A stretch of DNA of 64,000 nt, taken from the NCBI GenBank assembly GCA_012932865.1, contig SAXG01000012.1:558001-622000 (forward strand). Direction: 5' to 3'. The stretch comes from Amylostereum areolatum (Eukaryota > Basidiomycota > Agaricomycetes > Russulales > Stereaceae). Positions within the stretch are counted from its first letter, which is position 1, and every line of letters starts with the position of its first letter. This document shows positions 1-10,800 of the stretch, in pieces. The notes under the pieces were generated by a model. That model was not told where the DNA came from and made no database searches. It saw only the letters and a list, made by a program, of their open reading frames with translations. The translations under genes and the position numbers were made by a program.

Positions 1-2
1 CG

Positions 3-1109
3 CGTGGCGTGCTCGAGAGCTGGAAACGAAGCAACGAAGACATCCCAAGACGGATTGTTATGCCTGGCGTAGATGATAAGACGCTCTCTGCTGCTGTAGC
101 CAAGTTCCTTTTGGCGGTGGCAGATCTGGAGAGCGCCGGTATCGTCTATTCAGGATTCAACGCCGATACACTCTCGTCCCCAGATCTTTGTACCACGCAG
201 ACGGCGCACGGATTCACACAACCTAGGTCTATTCCTAGGTCTGTGCACCAGGCTGACCCTGTCGAGAATGCCGCTATCCCGGAGGGCGAACATGACGATC
301 CTCCAGCGACATTGTGCTTGAAGCGCCCGCGCGACGAAGGGGACGATGCAGACGTCTACGCAAGCAATATATCGACAAAGAAACCCAGGCGCTCAATGGA
401 TCTCACGTCAGAAAACTCCCCCGACTGCCCTGCATCGGACCAGCGAGGTGACGCGTTTTCTAGATACTTGCCTGGAAGCGGATCTTTGCCTGGAAGTGAA
501 TTCCCGGACGAGGTGACCTTCCAGCCTGATCAACCCGCCAATTCGTCCCCCGATCCCTCTCGAGGACAACGGGTGCAGACGATTGGCGATTGCGGTCATG
601 AAGAGGCCTGCGACCTCCCTGCAACCCAACAGCACAATCCAGCGGTGGTGGAGAGCATCGAGTCCCTTTCATGCGCCCCGCCGCCAACTGGAAGCAGTTG
701 CCGCCCCCCTTCCGAAGAAGAGCCTTCATCAGAGACTGGTCGGGCCGTCGAAACGTTACCCTCGTCCCAGACGAGTATTCCCTCAACGACCGGTGGAGTA
801 CTGCGTGCTGTTATCGCTGCACAACACGGCGGTGACGGTGGTTCGCACAGCGACGCATTAGCTTCCACTAGTCTGTTGGGACGTGATTCATCTCCCACTC
901 CCACCGCCACCCATGTCCCTGTACAAAAGTTGTGTGTTCCGCCGGACACCATGGCTCTCGTGACTGCACGACAGCATGGAGAAGGGCGGTCAGTCATGAC
1001 CGGGCGAAAACGGAAGAGAAGTCAGGTGGATGATGACGTCGATCACGACCAAGACGAACGACGAAGGCCGTCACGACGATGGAGATTCTCGTCGTGCATC
1101 GTCGGATGA
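3..1109 (+). CDS. C-terminal part of an unrecognised basic, low-complexity protein (5'-partial)
   Basis: The reading frame is open through the left edge and stops at 1109, so this is the last exon of a longer gene or a gene whose start lies outside. About 366 residues are visible. They are rich in Ser, Pro, Asp and Arg and probably mostly disordered. A short helical-looking stretch (AVAKFLLAVADLESAG) lies near the start of the visible part. Basic clusters (KRPRDEGDDADV, KKPRR near residue 125, GRKRKRSQ near residue 335 and RRRPSRRWR near the end) look like nuclear localisation signals, so a nuclear protein is a reasonable guess. I recognise no enzymatic or DNA-binding domain and assign no function. 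The next gene starts 840 bp downstream on the same strand. Confidence 0.5.
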   Translation, partial: RGVLESWKRSNEDIPRRIVMPGVDDKTLSAAVAKFLLAVADLESAGIVYSGFNADTLSSPDLCTTQTAHGFTQPRSIPRSVHQADPVENAAIPEGEHDDPPATLCLKRPRDEGDDADVYASNISTKKPRRSMDLTSENSPDCPASDQRGDAFSRYLPGSGSLPGSEFPDEVTFQPDQPANSSPDPSRGQRVQTIGDCGHEEACDLPATQQHNPAVVESIESLSCAPPPTGSSCRPPSEEEPSSETGRAVETLPSSQTSIPSTTGGVLRAVIAAQHGGDGGSHSDALASTSLLGRDSSPTPTATHVPVQKLCVPPDTMALVTARQHGEGRSVMTGRKRKRSQVDDDVDHDQDERRRPSRRWRFSSCIVG

Positions 1110-1948
1110 GGTCGATGAGGATTCGTGATGATCGATGTCTCGGAGTGATGGCTGGATTGTGGGTTTGTCGTCTCTCGATACCTTGCGCAATTCGTTTTCT
1201 ATGTACAGTGAGTCGCGCGTACATCAATAATTTGTGTCTGTAACTGTAACCCGATGGTTAGTGTTCTTAGAGTTGGCTGCGATAGCTTGGAGGTTGGCAA
1301 CACCAGGGCGAATAGACAAAGCGCGCTTTGTGTAGGGTAATAATTTGACGACGTCTCGACACGCTCCTGCAGTATGCTCACGAGACCAGAAGAAATTTGC
1401 GGCGGCCGCGGGCGTGTGCTCGACCAGGCTCGACCGCGGTTTTGGATTTCTGTCAGGCTGAGGGGACCCGGTCCTGCGGTTTGCCTGCGGTATTTGGATG
1501 GAGAGATAACGAGCCTTGCCGATAGCAGATACCGACTGTGGGCCGAGTTCGATCCACACAACCATCAAACGGGCCTTCGGAGCCGCACGGCTCGGCGCAG
1601 ACACTGACAGGCTCCAACACGGGCGGAGTTTGTGGAGAAATCAAGATAATGAAAGATGACTAGAGCCTAGTGGGGTGCACGTATATACGCGTGGTGTAGA
1701 GAGTGTGTGGGCGAATGAGAGGTATATAGTATGTGGGAGGGAATGATGGTCAAAATGTTCGGACCCGAGTGGACGGCGGGGTGAGAGAAGCGAGGTGAGC
1801 TTTACCCCTTCCTGATTAGGGGCGACTCACCGTGGGCGCTAACCAGATTCAAATTGGGCGATGGGTCGCTCCTTGCGCGCCCGGCTCCTCGTATAAATAC
1901 CCCCCGCGTTCATGTCGTTTTTCTTCCGACCCGTCCCCCCCTCCCGCA
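1110..1948. promoter_or_regulatory. Intergenic region upstream of the first amino acid permease
   Basis: Several overlapping antisense frames between 1199 and 1644 have no recognisable protein signature and I do not call them. A TATAAATA box lies at 1892-1899, 50 bp before the permease start codon, followed by a C/T-rich leader just before the ATG. Nothing else stands out. Confidence 0.5.
1892..1899 (+). promoter_or_regulatory. TATA box of the first permease
   Basis: TATAAATA, 50 bp upstream of the ATG at 1949. The short distance implies a very short 5' UTR. Confidence 0.6.
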
Positions 1949-4262
1949 ATGTCTTCAGACGGTCTCGACGCAAAAAATCAGGTCGTCTCCAAGGAGGCCA
2001 AATATGTCGACTCCGACTCTAATGTCGAGACAGAGGGCGTCCCTCCCGAGCGCGCTCTCAAGCGTCAACTCAAGAACAGGCATATCGCCATGATCAGGTT
2101 TGCTTCCCCTCTTTGTCAGTTTTGTCCTCATCCTAAACTCGATTTCAACCGTGATCAAGTATCGGTGGTGTCATTGGTACCGGTCTCTTCCTGGGTACCG
2201 CAACTTCCCTCCGCAACGGTGGTCCCATTGGTCTTCTTCTGGGTTATGCCGCCGTTGGCACGATCTGCTACAGCGTTATGGTCAGTCCCCTATCATGTCT
2301 CCCCCTCGATCTTGTGGTTACCCTTATCCACCTCCAGGTCTCCCTCGGTGAAATGATCGCGTACCTTCCTATCCCAGGCGGTCACATCAAGCTTGCACAC
2401 CGTTTCGTAGACCCTGCTTTGTCGTTTACGATGGGCTGGAACTACTGGTACAATTGGACTATCATTCTTCCCGCAGAACTCAGTGCCTCCGCCGTTCTCG
2501 TCAACTACTGGGACTCGGATACTAACCTTAATTCCGTCTGGATCATCCTTTTCTTGCTGGTCGTGGTTGTCATCAATTTCCTTGGAGCGGGTGCGTTGCC
2601 TATTGAAGCATGTCTGTCTCTGAAACTCATTCCTAGCTTCGTAGGTGCTTATGGAGAGGCCGAGTTTATTTTCGCCTCTATAAAGGTTATCACCATCGTT
2701 GGTATGTTTTCTGCCCCTCACTTGAATCGCGTTCGCTTGCTTACAAGCGCCGTAGGCCTTATCATCCTCGGCATCGTACTGGATCTTGGTGGAGGTCCTG
2801 ATCATGACCGCCTCGGCTTCCGCTACTGGAAAAACCCTGGTCCGTTTGTGCAATACAACGGCATCGCTGGATCCAAGGGGAAATTTTTGGGTTGGTGGGC
2901 TGTAATGACCCAGGCTGCCTTTTCTTTCATCGGAACGGAGATTGTTGCCGTGCGTACAACCATCTTAACCCTTTTTCTTTTCCTAACTGAGCTATCCCCC
3001 GCAGATTGCTGCTGTGCGTCCCGTACAGGCCCTTTATGACGAGACCGTGTTCTGATTAGGGTTCATCTACAGGGCGAGGCGAAAAACCCCAGACGTAACC
3101 TGCCCAAGGCTATCAAGTGAGGACATGGGTGGATCAATCACACACAACTGCTGACATCTCCTGCGCAGGCGTGTCTACATCCGTATTCTCCTGTTCTATA
3201 TTGGCGGAGTTACTGTCATCGGTCTTCTCGTCCCCTCCAATGACGCTTTGTTGAACCTGAACTCAAGTACCGCGGCGAGCTCGCCGTTCGTTATCGGTAA
3301 CTACTATCATCGGAGCATTCTTCTTTCCGCGTTTGACGCTATGCTCCGTTAGCTATCCAGCGCAGTGGTATCAAGGTGCTCCCCGATGTAAGCTCCTCAG
3401 CGTGATTTAGGCTTATGAACAACGCTCAACTTCAAGGTCTAGATCATCAACGCTTGTCTTTTGACATCCGCATGGTCAGCGGCCTCTAGCGACTTGTACA
3501 CTAGCTCTCGTGCCCTGTGTACGCGACTTTCCTCCTGTTACATCAGTCCGAGGGCGCTAACGCGGTTGTGAACAGACGGATTGGCTGTTGCCGGCAATGC
3601 TCCCGCCATCTTCAAGCGCACCACCAAGAACGGTCTTCCTTACGTTGCCCTTTGCCTTTCCACGGCATTCGCCTTCCTGGCCTTCATGGGCGTCAAATCA
3701 GGGTCAGGAAAGGTGTTCGGCTGGTTCTCTAACATGACGGCCGTTGCTGGTCTGATGACTTGGTTCGGCCTATCAGTCACGTACATTCGCTTCTACGCAG
3801 GAATGAAGGCTCAGGGTATCGATCGCTCGAAGTTGCCGTATGCGTCCAAGCTTAACCCATATTGCGCATGGTACTCTGCCTTCGCGTCTGTCATTGTCTG
3901 CTTGGTAAGTACTGTATCATATATATCTCTTCGCCTACGCTGACGTTCAATGTTATATCTAGTTCAGCGGCTGGTCGGTCTTCCTCAAGGACAACTGGAA
4001 TACCGCAACCTTCATCACGAACTACTTGCCCCTGATGCTCTTCCCTGTGTTGTATGTCGGAGCAAGGTTGTGGACACGTACTCCCCCCGTGCACGCCAGA
4101 GACATGGACTTTATTTCTGGGCTCGCTGAAATCGAAGCGGACTCGTACGATGAGCCCCCTCCGAGGAACAAGTGGGAGGCGATTTGGCAGAAGCTGGTAA
4201 GTCAGCGGCGCTCTTGTGTCTCTGTCCGGTATCTAATGGTTATGTTGTGTTTACAGATGTAG
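1949..4262 (+). CDS. Amino acid permease, AAT/YAT family (tandem copy 1)
   Basis: Plasma-membrane amino acid/proton symporter by family. The spliced product begins MSSDGLDAKNQ and has a charged cytosolic N-terminus ending in the family hallmark LKNRHIAMI. It continues with the first transmembrane signature [12 protein letters not shown], then SLGEMIAYLPIPGG, WNYWYNWTI, GLRYW-type loops (GFRYWKNPGPF), FSFIGTEIVA, the conserved GEAKNPR loop, [14 protein letters not shown] and the terminal EPPPRNKW motif. About 12 membrane segments are expected. The coding region is split by many short introns; one exon is only 9 nt (3005-3013, encoding IAA). The last exon, after the donor at 4197, appears to be just ATG-TAG at 4257-4262. 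The start is the first ATG after the TATA box. A close paralog follows 0.7 kb downstream. Substrate cannot be told from sequence. Confidence 0.93.
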
Positions 4263-4956
4263 TTTGCCTATCTCGGATTTGTATGTGCTGTACTTACTAT
4301 AATTGTCCTACACTGGGACGCTTGCTTCGGATCGCCCTACGAGGCGAAAAAATGCGATCGATGTAACGGAAACCTTTAGTGCAGTTGCAAGTTGAATGAG
4401 GATCTGGAGTACCCACTCCAAGAAGGTCATTGCAAGGGACTCACAGCCTGCTCCGCGCTTAGATTGGGAGCTTCAACCCGGTGGCTAGTGCCTCTTGTAA
4501 GCCCGCTATTTTGGTGTATTCCAGGTGAGTGGACTTCTCAAGCAAAGACCCCCTGATTTTCACGTGTTCTGCCAGCGAGTACGATAAATTACGACTAACG
4601 AAGTCACGAAGACCAACCGGAATCTGTTTTCCGAAGCGCCTCTATTCTCGATCTAGCCTTCCGTCGGGGACGGTACATGCGGACACGATCAACGACAAGT
4701 ATAGGTATATACTTATGTATGTGCACGCAGCCATTGATTAATCTCCCGCGACGTTGGTACCTTTCCGAGAAGCACAATCGCCCGAACGGTTGATTCTTGT
4801 AAAGGGGGTTGCTCTCACGGCGGAACTTCTCATTAAAATATCCATCAACCACGCGCTCTCGCCTGACCCTTATAATAGGGACCCATCAGCAACACAGCTG
4901 TGGCGTACCCTAACCCAACTTTTTACGTCCCCTCCCCCTCAAATTCGACGACAACA
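4263..4956. promoter_or_regulatory. Intergenic region between the two permeases
   Basis: Holds the 3' end of copy 1 and the promoter of copy 2. A TATAATA element is at 4871-4877, about 80 bp before the second start codon. No coding signal was recognised. Confidence 0.5.
4871..4877 (+). promoter_or_regulatory. TATA-like element of the second permease
   Basis: TATAATA about 80 bp upstream of the ATG at 4957, in a position similar to the TATA box of the upstream paralog. Confidence 0.45.
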
Positions 4957-7401
4957 ATGGGTTCCGTAGAGCAGGTCTACGAAGAGAAACAGCTCAAATC
5001 ACCTAAAGATGGACGAGAAGAGTACACTGAATCATCGGAACGCTTAGAAAACCCTACGCTCCAGCGCCAGCTCAAGAACCGGCACATTGCCATGATCAGG
5101 TGCGCTTATCGTTCACTGTCATTGTCCTTGTCGTTTATGTTCTTGTCAGTATCGGTGGTATGTGTATCTGAGAATCGTACTTGTGATTGTACTGAACTCG
5201 TCTATTGATAGGTGTAATCGGAACGGGCTTGTTTCTGGGTACAGCGACCTCTCTCGCCAACGGTGGCCCTGTCGGCCTCCTTCTCGGATATCTTGTCATG
5301 GGGACAGTATGTTATTCTGTTATGGTGAGTGTTACGCTCTACATGGTGTGAGGTTCCCTGCTACATACCAGCGTAGATATCCCTAGGAGAGATGATATCG
5401 TACCTCCCAATACCCGGAGGCCACATCAAGCTGGCAGAACGTTTTGTGGATCCCGCTATGTCATTCACTATGGGGTGGAATTACTGGTACAACTACACCA
5501 TTGCCTTACCCGCCGAACTGAGCGCAGCTGCGGTCCTCGTCGACTTTTGGGATAAGAACACGAAGGTGAACGCTGCTTGGATATCAATATGTTTGGTGGT
5601 AGTCGTGACAATCAACTTCCTCGGAGCTGGTACCCGCGTCTCCCAGTCATCGGTTGACCAAGATAACTGACATTGCACACTCGCAGGCGCGTACGGTGAG
5701 GCAGAATTCGTTTTTGCCTCCATCAAGGTCCTCACCATCACTGGTGAGCTTCCACTTAGTTATTGGCGCGCGTCGCTCAAACTGAATCTCGTCTTTTCAG
5801 GACTTATCATCCTTGGTATCGTCATTGACCTTGGAGGAGCTCCAAACCATGACCGTCTTGGTTTTCGATATTGGAAACATCCTGGCCCATTCGTTCAATT
5901 CCATGACATCGGCGGGGTAAAGGGACGATTCCTAGGATGGTGGGCCGTTATGTCACAAGCGGCCTTTTCTTACATTGGGACAGAAATTGTTGCTGTGAGT
6001 GAATCGTGTGCCCGTTCCGCTTGGACCGACAATTGACTGTTTGGGCAGATTGCCGCCGTAGGTCCATTCTATTGATGCTGCTCATCTCATTGACTGACCC
6101 GATCTGACGGGAAAGGGGGAAGCAAAGAACCCCGTGAGCACCCTTCTTTCAACATCACTGCTTCGCCTGAATCTGATCGTTCTAGAGGAGAAATATACCC
6201 CGCGCGATAAGACGAGTCTACGTCCGTATTCTCCTCTTCTACATTGGCGGAGTCACTATCATCGGACTCCTTGTTCCCTCAAATAATGGTCAATTGAATC
6301 TGAACACTGGCACAGGTCTGTTCTTTTGTTTGCCCCAAACTGGCTAATCACGTACAGGTACTAACCGGACGTTTCCCCAGCCGCGTCTAGTCCCTTTGTC
6401 ATTGGTGTGTTCCTATCTTATACTGGTTAGCATTGAGCACAAGTCGATGCCTTTGGCCAGCTATACAGTCATCCGGTATCAAAGTGCTTCCTCATGTGAG
6501 TGTTCCGTTTCAAGAGAGACGTGACGGGCTGCGTTCAGGTTCGCGACGACTCTGCAGCGTCTAACAATTCGATCCTAGATCATCAACGCGTGCCTGTTAT
6601 CGTCGGCCTGGTCCGCAGCATCGAGTGACATGTATACAAGCTCTCGCGCTCTGTGTAAGGCTTTGCTTGCGTCCATCCCGTACGTCATGGGAACTTATAT
6701 CGATATAGATGGCCTCTCTATCTCGGGAAATGCGCCGTCAGTCTTCTCGAGGATCACGCGCACAGGTCTACCGGTTTATGCCATCATGACCTCCACCGCA
6801 TTCGCCCTCCTGTCGTACATGGGTGTGAGTGCAGGCTCTGGAAAAGTGTTTGGCTGGTTCACTGCCATGACTTCTATCGCGGGGTTGATGACCTGGTTCG
6901 GAATATCCGTAACTTACATCCGCTTCTATGCCGGCCTCAAAGCACACAACATCGACCGCTCCACACTTCCGTTCTCGTCCAGGCTTCAGCCCTTTGCGGC
7001 GTGGTACTGTGCCATTTCTTGCATCGTCGTATGTCTCGTGAGTGACCACTTTCCCGATCCAGTGCTAGAGTTGCACCTCATCCCATTGTTGCGTTCTAGT
7101 TCAGTGGCTTTGCAGTGTTCCTCAAAGACAACTGGAACACTGCGACTTTCGTAACAAGCTACCTGCCTTTGGCGCTTTTCCCCATCTTCTACGTCGGCGC
7201 AAAGTTATGGACCCGCGTGCCGGCTGTTTCCGCGCAGAACATGGATTTCTATACCGGCATAGCAGAGATCGAAGCGGACATGTATGACGAGCCGCCTCCC
7301 AAAAATAAAGGGGAGGTCTTCTGGCAGTGGCTGGTACGTCATACCGATCCTATGCCTAATGCAGCATCGTCAAGTCTAAATCGCGCATCCTTTAGTTCTA
7401 A
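4957..7401 (+). CDS. Amino acid permease, AAT/YAT family (tandem copy 2)
   Basis: Paralog of the preceding gene and the same kind of transporter. It starts [12 protein letters not shown] and carries the same landmarks in order: [74 protein letters not shown], [31 protein letters not shown] and [13 protein letters not shown]. Introns fall at the same places as in copy 1, including the 9-nt exon (6049-6057). After the donor at about 7333 the likeliest last exon begins at 7396 and ends at the TAA at 7399-7401; an acceptor at about 7412 is an alternative. The N-terminal tail differs most between copies, which fits different trafficking or regulation after a local duplication. The next gene converges from the other strand. 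Confidence 0.92.
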
Positions 7402-7820
7402 CGGAGTTGTAGCCGAGCGCCCTTTACATATAGCGAACCATAAACGCTTTGCGCTGGTATCGGTGCCTTTCAACATACTTTCCAGTAGTGTGTTGAGTTG
7501 TTTTCCATGTCAAATTCTAGGTGTGTGTTACAGCCGGAGATGGAGTGTACGAATCACAGATATACTGTATATACACGTATGCATGTGCGTATGGTAGGGT
7601 TGAGGAAGACGGCCAAAGACGTAGGAGACGAGATGCGAATGAGGGAAACGGAATGACTCGCGAGCAGATACGAATGACAGTGTTCACGAATAGAAGGACA
7701 ATGACGGTGTACAAGACGTCCAAGGGGGACAAGATAATCTGAGGGACAGATGCATGAAAATTACAAGTGCGGATTGTAGAAGGTAGATAGGAACAGTGAA
7801 AGAGAGTTTCTGGATTTGAT
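7402..7820. other. Convergent 3' region between permease 2 and the RhoGEF
   Basis: About 420 bp between convergent stop codons. No recognisable gene; presumably the two 3' UTRs. Confidence 0.5.
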
Positions 7821-10800
7821 TTAAACCGTGACAATCGACTGACCATGGGCAACGCCAACACCTCCTGAAAGATCAGGTTTTCGTTGGTATGTGCAGGTTG
7901 ATGGCTGACAAGCGCATGAGTATCGGGAACCTGAAGAAAATAGCGGGAACACCGACCTCGGAACCATGTCAATGCGTCGGAAGTCGAGGACGCCTCAAAG
8001 TACAGTATGGCTTTATTGTCGACGAGCCGCAAGACTGGATGGGAGTGAGTAAGTTCCTTTGGTCTTGAAAACACGGTGCAAAAAAACCTCACCATTGCCA
8101 TGGACAATGCTTGCCGGTTGAGGTAATGTCTGCATGCGTAAAACAGCCCACAAGTCAACAGCAGATGCAGGGTCCGTGCCTTCCGATGGGTCTCGGCAGA
8201 GAACCAGTAAGTCGTTGCAGAGAATGCCTACAAGAGACCGAGGCGTTTGCTCCGGGGAAAGACATTCCACCTGGACATTTGACATATCGCCTTGGGAGTT
8301 GATGACTTCGAATGCAATAGTAGCCTTTCGCACGACGCGCGTCAAAAGCAATGGACCATCCATGATAAGACGCCTGTGTGCCAAGCTTAACCAGTGTCAT
8401 GAGAGGTACGGAAAATGGAACGCACCGATGAGGCTGAACAAGCGGACTGGGGAACCTCCCTCGTATCCTTGCCTGCCACTGGACAAGTTTTCTCCTGCCT
8501 TCGGATTCCCGCTTGCCCTCGTTCATGTTGGTTGCGAGAGATGCAATTTCCGCCAAGGCCTTGTCTAGGGGGTCTTCGTACTCGTGTATGGGTGGTGTAC
8601 TTCGCCCAAGCTCCTCAAGCTTGCAAGCTCATCAGCACCTACTGAACAATTGCAAGCTTCATCACTCACCAGTAGCTTGTATCGTGGTATCCGTTGAACA
8701 GGTAGCAAGAGATAACCCTCTAGATTGAGCTGCGAGTGTCTTGGATTGAGTCGGCACCGTTTTAGATACGTTTTGATGCGTTTCTTCTGACTGGCAGACA
8801 AAGTGTTCGTGGGATCTGGTGACATGCCGTTCGTGTTGATGCCTGAGATCGCGAGCCCAATGCTTGCAATTTGAGCAGAACTGGAAGCCGGCGACAAAGT
8901 CGTTGGTGGTGTTGAAGCTCCAGCTGAGGGACGATGTGTCGTCCAGTGCTTTAAACGGTCGACTGAATTATCAAAGTTACTATAGCGTTGTGAGTACGAA
9001 GGGGAGGCGGTGAGACTGGCTGGTACTTACTTGATATAAGTCGAATACATCTTCATGAACGCAGCATGCGAGACAAACGCATTTGCGACAGCAGATGCGG
9101 CCGTCAGAGACAGTCGGCTAGTGGGATCCTCCTGTGCTAAAGTCGCGGCTGGCTTCATAATGGGTGAAACTGCATATTCCAACGCCGGCAAGAAGCTATC
9201 TTTGTGGAAATGGAACAGCGAATCCACGCCGCCAAAGACAACTCGTCGTTCTGCCGCCGGTACAATTGTTTCCTTAGTTGATGCGCCGAGGACATTAACG
9301 GGTGCAGAAGCTGGCTTGATATAGATGTCGATGAGCTCCTGCAGGCCTTTCACGTACGTGCGCTCGGTCCTAAAATAGGTTAGCAGAGCCTCGAATTCGA
9401 CAACATCTTGGTACTCACTCCACGATTTCCCGCACGATCAATGCCCGTTTAGCACCATCATCCTTGAACTTGCGTGTTTCACCTCCATTTGATCCACCGC
9501 TGTCTGTAGTCACGATGCTCGCCGTCTTGGAGGTGCTGACACTTCTCAGGCGAGCAATGGACTCTGAGGAGCGCAGCTGATTCTGTCCGGAGCCTGGCGA
9601 GCCTATGGAGGCTGAAGACGAACTCATAGCCACTGAGTTCTCTGATGTGGTGCGTCCATTCTCGCTCACGGTCGGGCGCCGAGAGCGTGTGCCGCTTTCA
9701 GGGGATGCTGGAGTCATGATGCTCGTGGTGTTGATCTGGGACAATGATAGGTCGTTCATGTCGCGAAGGTAGGCCATGACAGAACGTAGAGCCCTTGTGT
9801 ATGCTTCTCGTGCACGCTCCTCTTCTCGTCTTTGGATTTGTTCGAACGATTCTGGAGTTGGGCTTGGCGTATACTCGCGTCCTTCCCCGTCGTCAGACCC
9901 AACAGCAAAGCCTGTGACAAACGCAGTAGGCGAGGGGACCGGGATCGAAAGACCATTCGAGCCATCTATGGGAAGGAAACTTCGTCGTTTCGCGCTTCGA
10001 CTCGTTGGTACGTTGGGTGAAGGAGGAATCAGGAAGGAGGGCGATGACCCTGATGAAGGGGCGGGTGCGAGGAAATTGGAAGCAGAAGGGTTAGGCGACG
10101 GGCTAGGAGATGGAGACGGCGAAGCGCTTGCGTGGATGGTGGTGGAACTAGGAGGGGGTTCTGTTTCCGACTCCGACTCCATATCGGGTTCGATAATAGC
10201 AGGAGGTATTGAAGCGCTGGAGGAGCCTGCAGGAAGATCTAAACCGAGTGCACCCGTCGAGGAGAGGCGAACGTCAATCTTCGCAGCTGATGACATACGT
10301 GACAGCGCGGGCGACGCTGACAGAGGCGGCTCGATAATACCAAGTAGAGGAGTTACATTTGCACGTCCCTGTGATGTCGATGGCCGTGAGCTGGGTGAGT
10401 CAGAACGTAACTTTCCCATCGACATCTTGCGGAGGAAACCCCATCGCCCCGATTTTTCCTTGTCCTTACTAAGCTTCCTCTCTGTCCCGGCCCGTTGCCT
10501 TTGAGCAAGCTTCTCAGCATGACTGTCGGGTGATTCACGGGACGAAGAAGGAGGTGGGGCGGAAGGAGGCGTTGGTGGGCGGCTGGGAAATGAAGAGGTG
10601 CGAGAGGCGTCGATTGGAAATTCCGAGAGAGTGGAGGTCGCAGGTTGGTCGAAAGCATTGTTCAACGGCGGTCGAGGATACCCATTTCGCAGAGTCGCGG
10701 CTGCTCCGAGACTGGCAAACCGAGGCGGCAGTACTTCAGGCGTCACGAGTGACGAGGAGGAAGATGCGTAGTTGGTCGAGGGTCGAGGGGGAGAGAGGCT

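Noticed and set aside
1199..1644. Overlapping antisense ORFs upstream of permease 1
   Set aside because: No domain, biased composition and several competing frames. Likely chance ORFs in a promoter.
9776..10504. Long ORF on the + strand, 242 aa
   Set aside because: It is the antisense shadow of the Ser/Pro-rich RhoGEF exon; the minus strand is clearly the coding one.
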